The notes under the pieces are model-generated. The model ran no database searches, was not told the origin of the DNA, and saw only the letters and a program-made list of their open reading frames with translations. DNA of 64,000 bases, from NCBI GenBank assembly GCA_008711295.1, contig VUYV01000158.1:1187603-1251602 (forward strand), given 5' to 3'. This DNA is from Anarhynchus alexandrinus (Eukaryota > Chordata > Aves > Charadriiformes > Charadriidae). Positions 1 to 14,178 of the stretch are shown piece by piece; within the stretch, counting starts at the first letter, position 1, and each line of letters begins with the position of its first letter. The translations under genes were made by a program, and so were the position numbers.

Positions 1-3000
1 CTCTTTTTCTTTGTGAGCACTGAGCTTGTGCTGTCTTCAGGGAAGCAGGAGGGCACTCCAGTAACAGGAGTTAGAGCTCCAGATCAGATATTTTCAACCT
101 GTGCACTGTGGGATGCTGGGGATTGATGGAGTACTTTCAAGAGGTCTGGAAAAGTGCCTTAAATGACATTATCATCTCCAAACATCAATTTCACTGTCGG
201 TGCCTCCATATCTCCTCTGGAAAACTCTGAGTAGGCACTGCTAGTGTAAAAACGTTGCACACAGTAGGGCTTCAGTCCTTGACTCCATCTTGTACCATTG
301 AAGGGTGAGATAAGCTCTTACGTTAAGATCTTACCATTTAACCTTTAAAGGTGCAGTGGCAAGTGTAGCTGATCTTCTTTCTGAGCAGATTCTCCAAAAC
401 TTAATGCCTGAATGCACATTATTTTGGGGGCTCACCTTGCCATACACATGGAAGATGGCATTGCCCCAGGGTGACTATAGCATAGACAAGACCTTACAAT
501 GCTTGGGGAATAAAGTGCGTTATTTGCAAAGAAGTTAGTTTGCTGGGGAATCACTTTTAAGCATCTCTGCATGAGTTGTAAGTGGGATTGTGTTTCCGCA
601 GGTCAGTCTGCTTTGCATGTTTCAAAAGACATTTTTTTCTTCTGAATATGAAAAATATTCCTATCATAAAGAAGCTGGGGAAAGGGAACTGTACCTTCAT
701 TGTGCTTTTTCTCCCTCTCTCAAGTAGTTCAAATGCTCCTACATCCAGGTGAGATGCTTTTTTCTCTTCCTGATCAAGTACCCAGAAGGGCTATGTTCTG
801 GTCTTGCTGAGGCTCAGCAGTGAATCCATCTAGCCAAGAAGAAATCTCCTTAGTTCACAGCAAAATACTGCTATCTACAACAGCAGTGGGGAACAAATAA
901 GGCAAGCACTGCCTGCCACTCAATCTCAATTTTCTGAATGGAGCTTATCGTGTGTTATTTCATCTGATTTTTCTGTATGTATTCACCTGTTCAGAAAAAG
1001 GTGTTCATTGACAAGACCACTTATATACATTTATTTAAGACAAAGGTCTTTGACTTTCTTTCCATTGCATCAAGAGTAGAGATGTATGCAATCTAGGTGC
1101 ACTGTTTTAATTTCTGTGATGATATTGTTTCGTTGGTTTTTTTTTTAAGAATAGACAGAAATAAACAGAATGATCATTTCAATTACATGCACTTTCACAT
1201 GAGATTTTTTCTAAAACACATTAAAAGTAAATGTTATTGTCCAATCTTCTTTTAGATGGCTAATTCTTTAGATCTTGTGCAATAGTATCAATAATGTATT
1301 TAGCTTCTTGGGTAAGATAATATTCTGTAAAATTAAAAATTCAGAATTGTATATTTGAGAATTGAGATTTTACAGCTGGCTTTTTGGCAGAAAAGGACTA
1401 GAGTTTTTTCGCAAGTAACAGCTCAACAATATAAACTTCATAAAAATAAGGGATTTCACAACTCTTTATTTGCTTGAGCTATTTCTAATACATGAGAACT
1501 TTATCTACATGGCCAAAAGAGATGTGATAATGAATAGATCGCAGTATATCCAAAAATGGCATACCCTATTTGGTCTCCAAAAGTTGTTGAATACATAGAT
1601 ACCATAAGAAATACAAAGCAATGAAGCATTTCCTTAGGAAATGATGATGGTTCATATTGCCTTTTTTTCACCTGTCAGAGGGAGTGCTAGAAGTCGCCCA
1701 GTGGTGAAATGGTCGAATGCCTTTGGCATGAGGACAGGTTAACCAAGCTCATCTCAAGAGCCTGGGCCATGGCAGGAGAGAGGGAAAGGGAGACAAGACG
1801 TGTCCTAACCTAGTGCAACAACTTCAAGGCTTATGTTTCTGTGATACGGGCACTGATCTGTGAAATAACTGAGAAAATGTAATTGAAAACCAGGGAGCAA
1901 TTGCTGCTTAGCTTACCCACCACGTCATCTGGCAGATATGGGGTGAAGAGAACGTTTAACTGGGAAAGGATGATTTTAAAATCATTCTCCCACACTCACC
2001 TTCCTCCTTTTGGGAACTCATCACTTACTTCGAAATCCTATGCAATGCCCAGATCTGGTCCTGATCTGGTGTTGTTGTGGTTATTAAGGCAAACCTGTGT
2101 CCATAACAGAGGAGGTTCTCCCAGGTTTATGCTCGTATGAAGTCCAAAAGGACTCACAGCAAAGTTCAAGAGCAGCTGTCTCTGTTTCCATCATCTTTTT
2201 GTTTATTTGTTTCTTGGATTTAAGCCCTATCATCTTTCCTTTTTCTTCCTACCACTCAGGCTCACTTGCTGAGTCTTACCTCATTTCACTTCCAGCCCTG
2301 TGATTTAATCAGCGTGACGTGACCACTGGCTTCATGCAGAGCTGGGCTGGCCTCGGTGGTACTTGACTGGGCCTGACCGTTTGCGCCCGGCAGATGATTG
2401 ATGTCTTTGATCAGATGCTGCTTGGGACAGGAATGGTCACCTTGGGCACTGCTGTGCTCTCTCATGTGACAGGAATTCCCTCTGAACCAAGCACATGTGC
2501 TGTGCACACCACTGGAGCCCACCTCCCTGGGCACCCAGCACATGACAGAAGGAAACACGCTGGGTGCATACCTCACAGCTGGCCATACCCCACCAGCAAA
2601 CCAGCCCAGGAGTAGACCCTTGGGCAGATGGTGGCACTCAAGCCCGGAGCACCTCCTTGACAGGCTTCATTTGCAGGCACAGATGTCTCTGAGGTTCTAC
2701 AGAGCCTTGTAACACGGCTCCTGGCTGAAGCCCAGATGTGGCAGCCACCAAAGGTTTGATGGATTTTGGCTGCTCCTAAACCCATGGGTCAGCTGAAGTG
2801 ATCAGAAAATGTTTGAATGACTGTGGAGTCTTCTACAAATATATGTGTAGTTAGGAAAGAATGCTAAAGTTTTCAGATATGCGTGTTATCTAGTTCTAGT
2901 AAAATGTCAGGTTGGGAATACTCTTTTGCTTTCTTTTTTTGCTTCAGTTTTTATTCCCAAATACTAACAGAGGCAGTTAAATCAGGAATTATTTTCAAAC

Positions 3001-3145
3001 GTGAGTCACTACTCAGCACATGGGTTACAGTTAGAAATAAGCTTTTAATCATGCTCCCATACAAAAACGCTATTCAGAAAATTCAATTTTTTTTCTTGTA
3101 TAAAATTTAACTCTTAACCTAAACTAGAGATTATGAAACAACGCA

Positions 3146-3165
3146 GACACACACACACGCGCACA
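3146..3165 (+). repeat. (CA)n microsatellite
   Basis: About 20 bases of alternating CA with a CGCG interruption. Confidence 0.9.
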
Positions 3166-4123
3166 AATCACTGATATTTTCCTGTCCCAGATTTAGTCTC
3201 CTATTCCTCAAAATTTGAATTTTTTGGGAAATAGTCTTCAAGAACATTCATATACACTATTCAGTCATACATTTCATTCAGTCAAAATGCAGGGTTTTTT
3301 GTTAATTAGTCTTGCAGAATGTCTTAGTTTAAGTCTTAAGAAATTTATGGTCTTGCAAAGGAGGGAAAATACTTCCACATTTCATTTCCCACATTAGTCA
3401 AACACATAGAATATATATTTGGAAAGCATTCTCCATTTTATCAGTTTTTTACCATCAGGACACTTTAGACATGGATGAGATTAATATGGACCAGGTGGTG
3501 AGCGTAGGCTTGTTGGGCTACCTGTATTACCTGTGATCTCTGCTCCCTGTGGACACCGCTGTGCAGGGCACTTTGTAGCTCAAGCTACCTACAGATCCTA
3601 TACAGCCTTCCCATGCCCTGCTAGCAAGGAATGGGCTCAATGTTTGTCAGTAAACAGTCAGCAGACATCATGTAAAACAACATGGGATATGTAGCAGAAA
3701 ACTTTATGCAGTCCATCCAGAGAAAGGCTAACAGAAGTTCAGGCATTGCCATGTCCCATGACCTATGGGGCTTGCCTGGCCTGTGGCATGAGGACCTCAA
3801 GGACGAAAGGATGGAGTAAGTGACAAAACTTTTGGAACTGAATGTACATGATCTCAGTGACCCAGTAATGCTATCTAGTCCTAACAAAAGATAATATCAA
3901 TAAAGATTAAAATGATGTTGTTAAAAGGAAATATCAAGAGATTGAAAAGACACTCAAGCAAACTTGCTTAAAAATGTCAACAAATATTTGAGAAAATTCA
4001 ATGCAATTTTAGTTTCTTTGTAGTTCCCAGAATGAGGCAAATCCACCTGCAGGTCCATTGAGATTATAATAATAAAATAAACTGGGTTTAGCCTATTTGG
4101 AAAGACAGATGGTTTTAAAAAAA

Positions 4124-4167
4124 CAGATATTCTAATACCAGATATTCTATACCAGATATTCTAATGA
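4124..4167 (+). repeat. Short tandem repeat, 14-15-bp unit, 3 copies
   Basis: CAGATATTCTAATAC (4124-4138), CAGATATTCTATAC (4139-4152) and CAGATATTCTAATGA (4153-4167) are nearly identical. Confidence 0.85.
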
Positions 4168-5110
4168 TGCCGTGATGCAATGTATACTGTTATAATTCTC
4201 TGAATCTGTTTTTAAACTTTCTTTTCTGCTAGAGCATACTTTAGTCCTTAGACTAAATAACAAGGATAAATTGATAACACACCAGAATTCGAGCGCTCCA
4301 AAGCAAAATCCATGTGGAGTTTTCTATTAAAAGGAAAACAAATTCTCAACAATTTCAGTCTGAAATGTCCCAGCCTTAGAAGTGTTAAACTGCTGGTATT
4401 AGAAAGTGCATTAATAGAAAAAGGATATGCCACTATTGCGTGGAAGGCTGTGTTCTGGTTACTCACACACTTTTACTGAACCTCCTTTTACGTCAGCACT
4501 GGTTTTACACTTTGTCATTTGGCTCCTTTCACTTTTCATGTTAGCCTTTATTCGTGATGCAAGCTGATGTTAACTAGTAGCTCATGGCTCAGCGATTATT
4601 TATGCTTGGTGTACCCATGTGACCATTTGAAAAAAAAAAACCCAGTGTGAACTGGAAAAACTTAATAACCTTTTATACAAAATTCTCATGTTGAAACAGT
4701 CATGCAGGAGAGAAGGAGAGACATGGAAACAAACAGAAGAAATGCTCGTCTGAAAGCTCAAGTTTTGACTGGCGTGTTGATGCTGTTTGCTTATCCTCTG
4801 CAACACGAAGATATTGAGCTGTGCTAGTCTTCATGTGCAGTTTTAGTCTAAAGACATATTTATTCTTCTGTTTAAAACCTAGAGGTCTTAAAGGGTATTT
4901 TTCATGATGAAGGAGCATATGAGGCAATAAGTGGCTCATGCAGGTAAATGTATGCTTCTTTATGTGAGGCTCACTTAAATATGCATTCAAAGTAACAGAC
5001 ATCTGACAATTAGGAAGAGAAGATGCAGCACAAAGTTATTTTTTTCCCCTTTGGTATAGAAATGCTGAACTTCTTACTTTTTTTTTTTTGCTTTTGATAC
5101 ATTCCTACAG

Positions 5111-5212
5111 GTTTACACAGTTATGCCTTTCACTTAAAGGAAATCATGTCTGGAGATGGCAGAGTCCACCACAACTATCCTACGGTTGGAGTCCATAATA
5201 CAGAGTTACTAG
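5111..5212 (+). other. Candidate unassigned exon (102 bp, open frame, strong splice sites)
   Basis: A T-rich tract (5076-5090) and ATTCCTACAG precede position 5111, and TAG/GTAAAGAT follows 5212; both match vertebrate splice consensus well. One frame (codons from 5113) is open throughout: LHSYAFHLKEIMSGDGRVHH then NYPTVGVHNTELL. The exon length is a multiple of three and its phase is symmetric (one base in, one base out). I do not recognise the peptide and found no partner exon, so it could be a non-coding RNA exon or chance. Confidence 0.25.
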
Positions 5213-8200
5213 GTAAAGATGACTTGACTTAAAGTATCCATCTGGACTTGCAGGTATTCTAAGGCTCACTCTGATTTTTTAATTTCTCCCATCTGGCAGT
5301 TGCCTATGTCTGCCTCCTTTCTCTAAAGAGAAAAAAATTATGTGGTTAGGGGTCTTTCTTCATCCAGCAGGAAACAGACAAAATGCATTTCCCAGCCATG
5401 TGCGAGAAATTTTGCAGCATGTAACTGCAGTAATAAACACAAGGCTCCCGTTGTCTGACAGATCTGCTTGGCATGCGGAGACAGAGAATGGCAATGAAAG
5501 CTTGCTATAACTCTTGACAAAAGCAGAAGCCTTTGTAATCTGTGTTTTCTGACAACAGAGACCCCTGTGAGGATGGAGGGAAAACACTGAAGTGATGTGC
5601 TGAAAAGCTCTCTGTTGGTAGAACTACCTATTGGTAGTGTTTTCACTATAACTGGGCATCTACACATTCCTATTTTGAGAAGTTTTATGATGTTGCCTTT
5701 CATGTATAAGAATTTTTTTCAGATATGAAATGGGGCTAAAAATTTTTCAATGGCTTCAGCAACGTTATTGAATTTATTCTCCATCTGCAGACCTGAATTT
5801 CCTAAATTTCTTCTCAGGATGGCCAAAAGTCTCACCACTGAGTTTTCCTAGGATTAATCTGGAAATCCTCACACAGTAATGATGATTACCAGAGCAGCAC
5901 GTGCCTAGTAATTCATCAGTAATGAGATTGCTCCTTCAAGAGACTATGAAGAAAAGTTGCACTGAGCTTCATGTTGCAAGCTTCTCTCTGGATCAGGATC
6001 AATACAGGACCTTTAATGTCAGACTGCAAATCTCCACAACTGACTAGGCGGCCTGAGTTAGACAATGATTGTCTCCTGAAAACTTTGGTAACGTTGTCTT
6101 TCTATACTTTCCTACTTTTCTTCAAATGCTAAAAAAATTTAATTCTAAGTTCAAGTACAATCCAGTCATAGTTTGAGCTATATGTCAACAAGTTTCAGTA
6201 CTAAAATGTCTCTCAGTATGAAAGTCCAAGGAGGAAAGTCTTCACTGACTTCATTGATCATTCTCTTCCATTGCATTCAGGATGAATTTATCTTTTTCTT
6301 AAAATTACCTGCCTGCTCCAGCTTCTGTTAGAGTCAGAACTACCAACTTTGGCAAACCTGGTAGAGGAAGATCTGGTGTGTTCCCGAAGTCAGATTGCAC
6401 GTGGTATCCATGAGTTGTTTGTTGGGTGTATTCAGGATGCATTGGCATCCACTGTGCAACCATGGCTGATGTTTGCTTGTGCTCTGGCTGTTTGTCCAGG
6501 ACTTGGGCATTCTGATAGCTGGGACTAGCAGGTACCCAGAAAAAGTTTTAGGGAGGTAAATTGCTTGTACAGGAGAGAGGCTATCGCTGAACGTGTCTGT
6601 ACTTTAGATTTTTAATTTTTTTTTTTAAACTTTTCTTCTGGAAGAAGTAAACTTTAATTTTAGAAAGTTTCTGCAGTAATATTAAACACTGCCCATCTAT
6701 TTATTTGGTTTTCAACACAGTGCTATCTCCTATTGTAATATTCATATCTCATCATGGCATCCAACTTTCTCTTCCTCCCATATAATTACATCACCTTTCT
6801 CAATAGTACTGGCAAATTTTTATAAACCCTGAAGGCAGTGTTAGAAACAGTCTAAACTTGACTAGATAGAAATGCTAGGCAATATTTTACACTGGCAGGA
6901 AAGAAGCCCTGGAGAGAAAAATATAGAGCTGAGATACAAATATGGCCTATAGGTAGAGGCTTTTACCACTATGTGGGGGAAGTATCAGAAAGAAAAAAAA
7001 AAAAAAACCAACCTCCCCTAAAAATCTTTAATACCTCACGAGCATTACTGTACTCAGAAGTTTAACACTTCCAGAATGCCACAAAGCTTTTTATAAGGCG
7101 GATAAATCTATGTTAACCTTCTGCTGATTTCTCTGTTCAGCACATATGAACAGATGTCAGGCTAATCTCATGCGTCTTTGCCTCACGTTGCATTTCATTA
7201 AAGAGAAAGACCTCATCGTGGAGAGCCTCCGTGGACCAAGAAACCAGTGCTGGAGTAGAATTTCAGCAATGCAGAGATCATATTCTCTCTCTGCACCTGA
7301 AGGGGCTAAACACCCACAGAAACGTGCTCAGGGTGGGAGAGTTTTAGATTAAGTCGTGCTGTTTGGTGTTTCGCTATCTGGCATGAGAGTAGCAAGAATG
7401 TTACAATGCCCTCTTAGATAAGAAGTGCTTTTTCTTTTTAAGTGAACTTATGTGTTAGCTAGTCCTTTTAAGGAAAGGATTCTTAGTCGTACTTGAAGTC
7501 TAGGTAGCTGTTTAACACAAACAACTTGTCTGGCTCGAGATCTGGATTACATGATTATGCTCGCACAGTACTTCCTCGCAGCCTTTGAAAGGAGAATTTG
7601 TGAACCGCAGTGGTAGCGAATGCTGTAAGAAAGGCTTAAAGGGAATTATCTGCTCTCAGGCCCAGGATGAAGGGCTGAAAAAACAGGCAGTGTTCGAAAA
7701 AAGAGCAGATGGTCAAAAATCAGCTTTTACAGAGCTCTTCTTACTGCTGGCCACGTGTAAAAAGAATGAAAAGCTGAATTAAAATGTGCCATGAGAAATA
7801 GTCTCAGTCATTCTAAGCAGCACTTTCTACTCTCTGGGCATTTGAAAGCAAATTATGTTTAAATCCATTTTATGCAGGTAAATGCCTTTATGCTATTAGT
7901 GCCACTTGAATTAGCCTTAGTGAAAATTCAGATCTTTCTCCTTTTCCCAAGTGGCATGCTTTGGGAGGAGGAGTAAGAAGAAAGGGAATAAACATACTTA
8001 GAAAAGAGAAAAAAGCCATGCAAAAGCCATGGTCTCCTCCTTCAGACTTGCTTGTCATATTGTAGTGTGTCCCAAAGGTTAGATTAAATAATCTCTTTCA
8101 CCTAACAGGAAAATTGTTATAATCCACAAAAAGCTAAGATTAGAGACCCGCAGCAGTTTTACATTTTTGCCATACCTAGAAAAATGAAAGCATCCATTTC

Positions 8201-10896
8201 TGTGGCAATGTGCTGCTGGAATCAAGTTCATGTTTGTGAATTCAAAGAGATCACAGAACAATGCATTTATCATTAGAACTGTTGGTAAGAGGCATTTCTC
8301 AAGCTTTGAAATGCTTGAAATATCTTACCATGTGGTATCACTTTCTCAGAATTCAGGATTCAAAATTAGAGATAGCTAGTATGCAAAGCATCAATTAAAA
8401 CCAGCCTTCTACCCAGGTTCCTGTTTTACATTGCAATCTTATAAATTCAAACCACGGTCTACAACTGCGATGGCTATGACACTTTAAAATATTTATACAC
8501 AAATCCTTACTTGTCCAATACTCTCTGATGACTCAGTGTAAACTTGTGTACACACACAAAAAAAAACCCAAACCAAACCGAACAAGTTTGACCCATCACT
8601 ATGTATGTGAACAGATGCTTTTCTCAGCCCACTGTTTCCTTGAGTCATTCTTGCCTGTATGAACTCTCAAGCTGTTAAGTTCTCAAGAACAGATCCTGGT
8701 AACACAGGGAACAAACTTTGTCTAGGAAAAGGTTGGGAAACTGTGCTCCAAAATCATATTTATTTGTACCCTTAATTGGAGAGAACACTTGCTATTATGA
8801 ATCATTACAGTAGCTTGAATGATGAGTCATCAGAACACGATGACAGAAGAGTTATGTTTCAAGGAAGGCACAAATGTTAAGCTCTGACAAATTTTAAAGA
8901 AATAATAGTATGGTCAGAATGATACGTGTTATACTGCAGGCAGTTACATTCCTGGGGTCTCATTTAGGATCAGACTCTGCTGTTATTTGCATTGAATAGT
9001 GACACAGTTAATGAGACTACTTGCAGAGTTGCTGTCTATTAGAATCTCCAAATCAGTTTTGTTTTTAATATATTGCCCTGGAGGCCGCGATCAGTGTTAT
9101 CTTTAATTATTGTATGGTGTTCGGAGATACCATTGTGCTAAAATCCTAAGTATTGCATTAGTTAATACTAATTGAAGTGGGAGTTCGCTGCTTCCTGTTG
9201 CCTTAATTTCTTATCTGACTTTCTCAGACGGAAAGCAGATGGCAGTATAGAGGTAGTAAGTTCCTAAGCATGAAAGCTGGCGAGACGAACCAAGAGAAAG
9301 GGAACAAAACACTCTCGTGAACTGAATGAGGGGTTTGCACCCAGTGTTCATTGTGAACCCTTGAATTTTATGAAAGTGGAAGATCAAATTCTCCATTTGG
9401 CAGGATAGAGTCCCTACCCCAGCTTTTAAATGCAGACCCATCCCCAGTATGACCAGAGGTACAGACTTCTCCCACCCATTTAGGTTCTGGCCAGAAGCTT
9501 CATCAGAGCTTTGTAAGCCCCACAGCTGCATCTTCAGATAAAAGAAAATATGAAATAAAAAAATACTGTTTTCCCAGATACATTGGTTGAGTTGCAGTAG
9601 CATGGGAGGCTTTGGTGACTGGAGTTTTGGTAGAAGAGAAACTAGGTGTACCAAACCAAAAGGAGGTCCAATACTTCTTCTGCTGCTGCTAATCTGCTTC
9701 TTAACAGACGAGGAGAAATGTCAGAGCATGGATCAGAGACTGAGGTTGCTAGGGTTAGAACTGAAAGACTGTTTAAGGTGAAGCCTGAATTACACTCACT
9801 GGTTTTTGCTGAAGCAGTGGACTCACCACTAAGGGATGCACTAAGATCCAAGACCCAGCAAAGCCCAGCCTAGTTCAGGAGATGTTGCAGTGGCTTCAAT
9901 GTGCACAACAGTAGCCAAGTGTCCTGTCCTCAACAGATGACAGCAGTAGATGTCTGCAGAGGCCCCTGCAGAAAGTGGGCTGTGAGAAAAACTGCTAAGA
10001 AAGAGCAAGAGATGGGCCTGGTTCTTGAGCACGTTTTCACCATCCCGAGCGGTTGCCACTGATGTGTTAGTACAGCAGGTTGTACAGGACAGAGAGTCTC
10101 TGGCCTCTAAGTCACAGAACATGAAGTGCCTTGCTGTAGCTTGTAAAACTCTTAAGATCTTCAGGGCAAAAAACCAGAACCAACAAATCTTCAGTGTGTA
10201 AAAGGAGGACAGGGCAAGATGGGAGAAATCAGTCCCACCTGGATGTCCCAGGAACTTGTCAGATAAAATGCTCAACTGGCCCTACGAAGCAGCATATGAT
10301 TTGTTCTACAAAGAAGTGTGAAATCCTGGAGACTTCCCTCAGGCAATCCTGAGGGAAAACCCCTTCCAGTCCACTATTTGGTCAGTGGTTTAATCACAAA
10401 CAAGAGGCAGGAACAAAAGTCCTGTTTTCCCAACACCGCTGACTAGTCCATGCTGTGGTCTATCCCTGCTGCTTCAGAGGAGAGCCAAGTGAACAAATCA
10501 ACAGCTTTGTTATTCCTTAAAGGCGGAAAAATTTTTCCTAAGCCTTGCAGATGAGCAGTGAAGCACTGAAGCATGGAATTAATTATATACAGTAATTATT
10601 TGTTTTGGCAGCACAACAAAGACCTGATAGCAAAGACTTTATTCAGTCAGTTGAACTATTCAAAAGGTGCTATTCCATTCACTGAGCTCTATCTTGCAAC
10701 AAAAGACGTTTCTTGCCACTACTCCAATTAAAAAGCTGCTCCGGAGCCTTCGCTACTGTGATGATTTGAGCCTCCTGATATCAGTCTAAATTCACCCATG
10801 CTTGGCATATACTCATACGATGCTGCAGAAAAACTGGCCTTTAATTGAAATAATTATTTTCTTTCCGTGATACTTTTTTTCCTGGAATGTGTTCAG

Positions 10897-11760
10897 AGAA
10901 TCACACAGAATCACAGAATTTTCAGAGTTGGAAGGGACCTCTAGAGATCATCTAGTCCAACTCCCCTGCTAAAGCAGGATTGCCTAGAGCACATTACTCA
11001 GGACTGCATCCAGGCGAGTCTTGAAAATCTCCAGAGAAGGGGACTCCACAACCTCCCTGGGCAGCCTGTGCCAGTGCTCTGTCACCCTAACTGTAAAGAA
11101 GTTTTTCCGTGTGTTGGAACGGAACTTCCTATGTTCCAACTTATGCCCATTGCCCCTCATCCTGTCAATGGGAACCACTGAGAAGAGTCTGTCTCCATCC
11201 TCCTTCAACCCACCCTTTAGATATTTGTAAGCAGTAATAAGGTCTCCCCTCAGCCTTCTCTTCTCCAGGCTAAAGAGTCCCAGCTCTCTCAGCCTTTCCT
11301 CATAAGGGAGATGCTCCAATCCCTCAATCATCTTGGTTGCCCTTCGCTGGACTCTCTCCAGCAGTTCCCTGTCCCTCTTGAACTGGGGAGCCCAGAACTG
11401 GACACAGTATTCCAGTTGTGGCCTCACCAGTGCCGAGTAGAGGGGGAGAATGACCTCCCTCGACCTACTGGACACACTCTTCCCTATGCAGCCCAGGATT
11501 CCATTGGCCTTTTTGGCGACAAGGGCACATTGCAGGCTCATTGACAATTTATTATCTACCAGGACTCCCAAATCCTTCTCCTCAGAGCTACTTCCCAGCA
11601 GGTCCACCCCTAACCTATACTGGTGCCCAGCATTCTTCCTCCCCAGGTGCAGGACCCTGCACTTCCTTTTGTTGAACCTCATTAGGTTCTTCTCTGCCCA
11701 GCTCTCCAGCCTGTCCAGGTCACGCTGGATGGCAGCACGGCCCTCTGGAGAGTCAGCCAG
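10897..11760 (-). mobile_element. CR1 LINE 3' fragment (0.86 kb)
   Basis: On the minus strand it starts at [20 protein letters not shown] (cut at 11760) and continues as a 232-residue open frame (11682-10984) covering the C-terminal part of the CR1 polymerase: [58 protein letters not shown], ending LDAVLSNVL. The 3' UTR follows, with the GTTGGACTAGATGATCTC-type segment and a short tail of ATTCTGTG-like units at 10897-10918. The long intact frame suggests a fairly young insertion. It lacks the catalytic domains, so it is not autonomous. Confidence 0.95.
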
Positions 11761-14174
11761 AGAACTGTCTCTTCATTTCGTATCGCTAAGTTAGCCTGAA
11801 GTTTTTCAAATGGCAGACTCTCTGCACAGCCAATCATCTTATCAACCTCTTTGTGTTTGCTTGAATTGACATTTTCTGATCATAGGTGTCCCTCACAACC
11901 TGCTTCCATGGGGGCAGGGTGGTACTGCCCCAAAGAAATGGAAAGCCAGGCAGGTTCTTTGATTTTGTTTCTTTTCAGTCCTGCTTTCACCTGCGCAGAG
12001 CACTACTACAGCGGAACAGGAGTGGCTGGTGCCCTTTCTATACAAGTCAACACCTACAGAAGCTGCAAAGCAAGGGAAAAATGTCCTGCACGTTCAGTAC
12101 AGATTAACCTGCTATGGTTCCAAGACTTATACTGAGCATAGAAACAGTTGGGTTTTTCTGCTGGTCTTTTCCATGAACATCCAATCATTCCCTTTTTCTT
12201 TTTTTTTTTCCCAGAAAACCAACACTTATAAAAGGCAAATAACCACAATTAATCATGTTGTTATTGTTCATATTTCATAAAAAATATCAATTTTTTAAAA
12301 GGTTGAATTGAAAGAAAAAGATGGAAATGGACTGGTATTGGTTACATCAGTATAAGTCTTTTCCAGCTATAACAGTGTCTGTGGAGTTTATGAAAGACTT
12401 ATGTTCTGCTGACCCTACATGTCAGCGTGCACCCTTCTGTTCTGGCCTGTCTCTCCCTCCTGGCATGTTCTGCCTTTGCATCTCTCACCTTCTGCTCTCT
12501 TCCTTCTCCCTCTATGTTTTTCCCTATGCTTTCCTGACTGTAACTTCTACAAACGTTAACACATTTTAACTGAAAGCATGTTGCATAGTTTCCCTAATAC
12601 AGAAGGTTACCCTTAAGTATGTCCAAGGAAGGAGAGGCTATAATATCCCAAGGTAGTTCAACCCAGGATTCTACCACCATAGCTCCAAAAGTTTTTCTTT
12701 ATTTGGTGTTACACTCAGTCTTCTTTTTTTCTGAGATTCAGGCAATTCCTTTCCTTAGGTTGTCAAGGATTTGGGGGGCCAGTACCGTTAAATAGCCACG
12801 GACAGACAACAGAGAGTGCACAACTTCACACAGTGTATGCAATGAGGGTGGATCAGGAAAGCGTTTTACAGCATGTGTTCACCAGTGAAATCCTCTGTTG
12901 TATGAGCACTTTTACACAAGCATTTTCTGTCAAGCAAATCACCCATTATTTATCTCCTAGTTGGAACGAGAGTAAATTGGCCACCGTCTTCAGAAAGAAA
13001 AATAAATGCTCCACTAGATCTCACAGACCTGTGTGTTTGCTTATAATCCACTGCGTTGATTCCCTGTCGATGTCAAAATGCTTAAAATCCATTATTACCA
13101 TCAGATTCTATCTTTCAGGAGTCCATTGGTGTTCTTGAAGACATCCTCAAAGACAGAACTGGGTTTTTTCTGGCTTTTTTTCACCTCTTTGTTGTCTAGG
13201 AGCCACATAAGTCATATGCTCAGCTGCATGCTGTGGCATGAAATTTTCACACAAGTTTTCAAAAGGATAAAGAAAGATCCACTTATAAATCCATTGGCAT
13301 AACATAGCCTGTGGCTAATTTTATGTTTTGTGCAATGATAAAGAAAGAATTGTTGGTTTCTTTTAGCCACGGTGATTAGTCAGAAAGTATCTGTAACGTG
13401 ACATGGAAATACCTAAGTGGAAAGGAAATATTTTATTCTGACTGAAGCGTGAGTACTCTGATGGAGCAAATTCACCATTAAACGCAACAGGTGTTTAACA
13501 ACTTCACAGTAAAGCAAAACCAATGGAGTAAAGGATTTATGTGCTGGGAAATGTTTTTTCTGAAGCTTGGTAGGCAGTATTGTAGTGAAAGTCCACCTTA
13601 GCACAGACACCATACTCATGGGCAACGTCCACCCCCCTGCAATAAGTAAAGTAAACCAAAACCAGGCCTGCAGGATGAATTGTTTTCTTATAAGAGTATT
13701 AATTTTAAAAGGTCTTTCATGATATGTATAGTAATATGCAAGCAAGGGAACCTTAATGATTCATAATAAGGAAGGAGTTTATAGAAAACAGTACGTTGTC
13801 TATTTACCAGGGAAGAAACTTTTCTAATCACATTGGATGAAGAGCAAAGTGGCAAACATCATAACTGGATGCTTTTGACTTGCATCCTGTTCTTCATGTA
13901 TGATTTCTGAGAACACAACCAGATACGTTATAAAACACACTCAAGAACACGGGAATGGTTTGGGAGTCAAAAACTCTACTGAGGCAGTCTCAGGGCTTGC
14001 AGGTAAATGCTTTTCCTGACATTTCAAAGTTTCTCACTCTGTAATGAGCTTCCCCATCTAGTGAGTAAAATACATTCATCCATTTATTCAATGGTTTAAA
14101 TCTCCTGCATGTAGTGGGTTTGTGTGTGTATCTGTCAGCATAGTTCACAGGATTCCATTGTGTTTGCTTACTGT
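11761..14174. other. Intergenic DNA between CR1 and solo LTR
   Basis: No gene or clear repeat. The stretch 12640-12760 faintly resembles an old CR1 3' part but is not secure. Confidence 0.6.
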
Positions 14175-14178
14175 GCAC
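14175..14178. repeat. Left target-site duplication of the solo LTR (GCAC)
   Basis: An identical GCAC is found directly after the other end of the LTR at 14750-14753. Confidence 0.75.

Larger units (their letters stand above)
1..10896. other. Intergenic DNA, no confirmed gene
   Basis: AT-rich sequence. A GC-richer patch at about 2290-2790 has several short overlapping frames in both directions but no recognisable protein. The short tandem repeat at 4124-4167, the CA repeat at 3146-3165 and the candidate exon at 5111-5212 are the only points listed. A stretch with several TAAT words (about 8990-9180) might be conserved non-coding DNA. Confidence 0.6.

Noticed and set aside
9211..9654. A 147-codon minus-strand ORF.
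   Set aside because: No recognisable domain, average composition and no splice or promoter context; likely chance.
12640..12760. Possible old minus-strand CR1 3' part (GGAAGGAGAGGCTATAATAT and CCAAAAGTTTTTCTTTATTT).
   Set aside because: Similarity covers only scattered words; not enough to call without a profile search.
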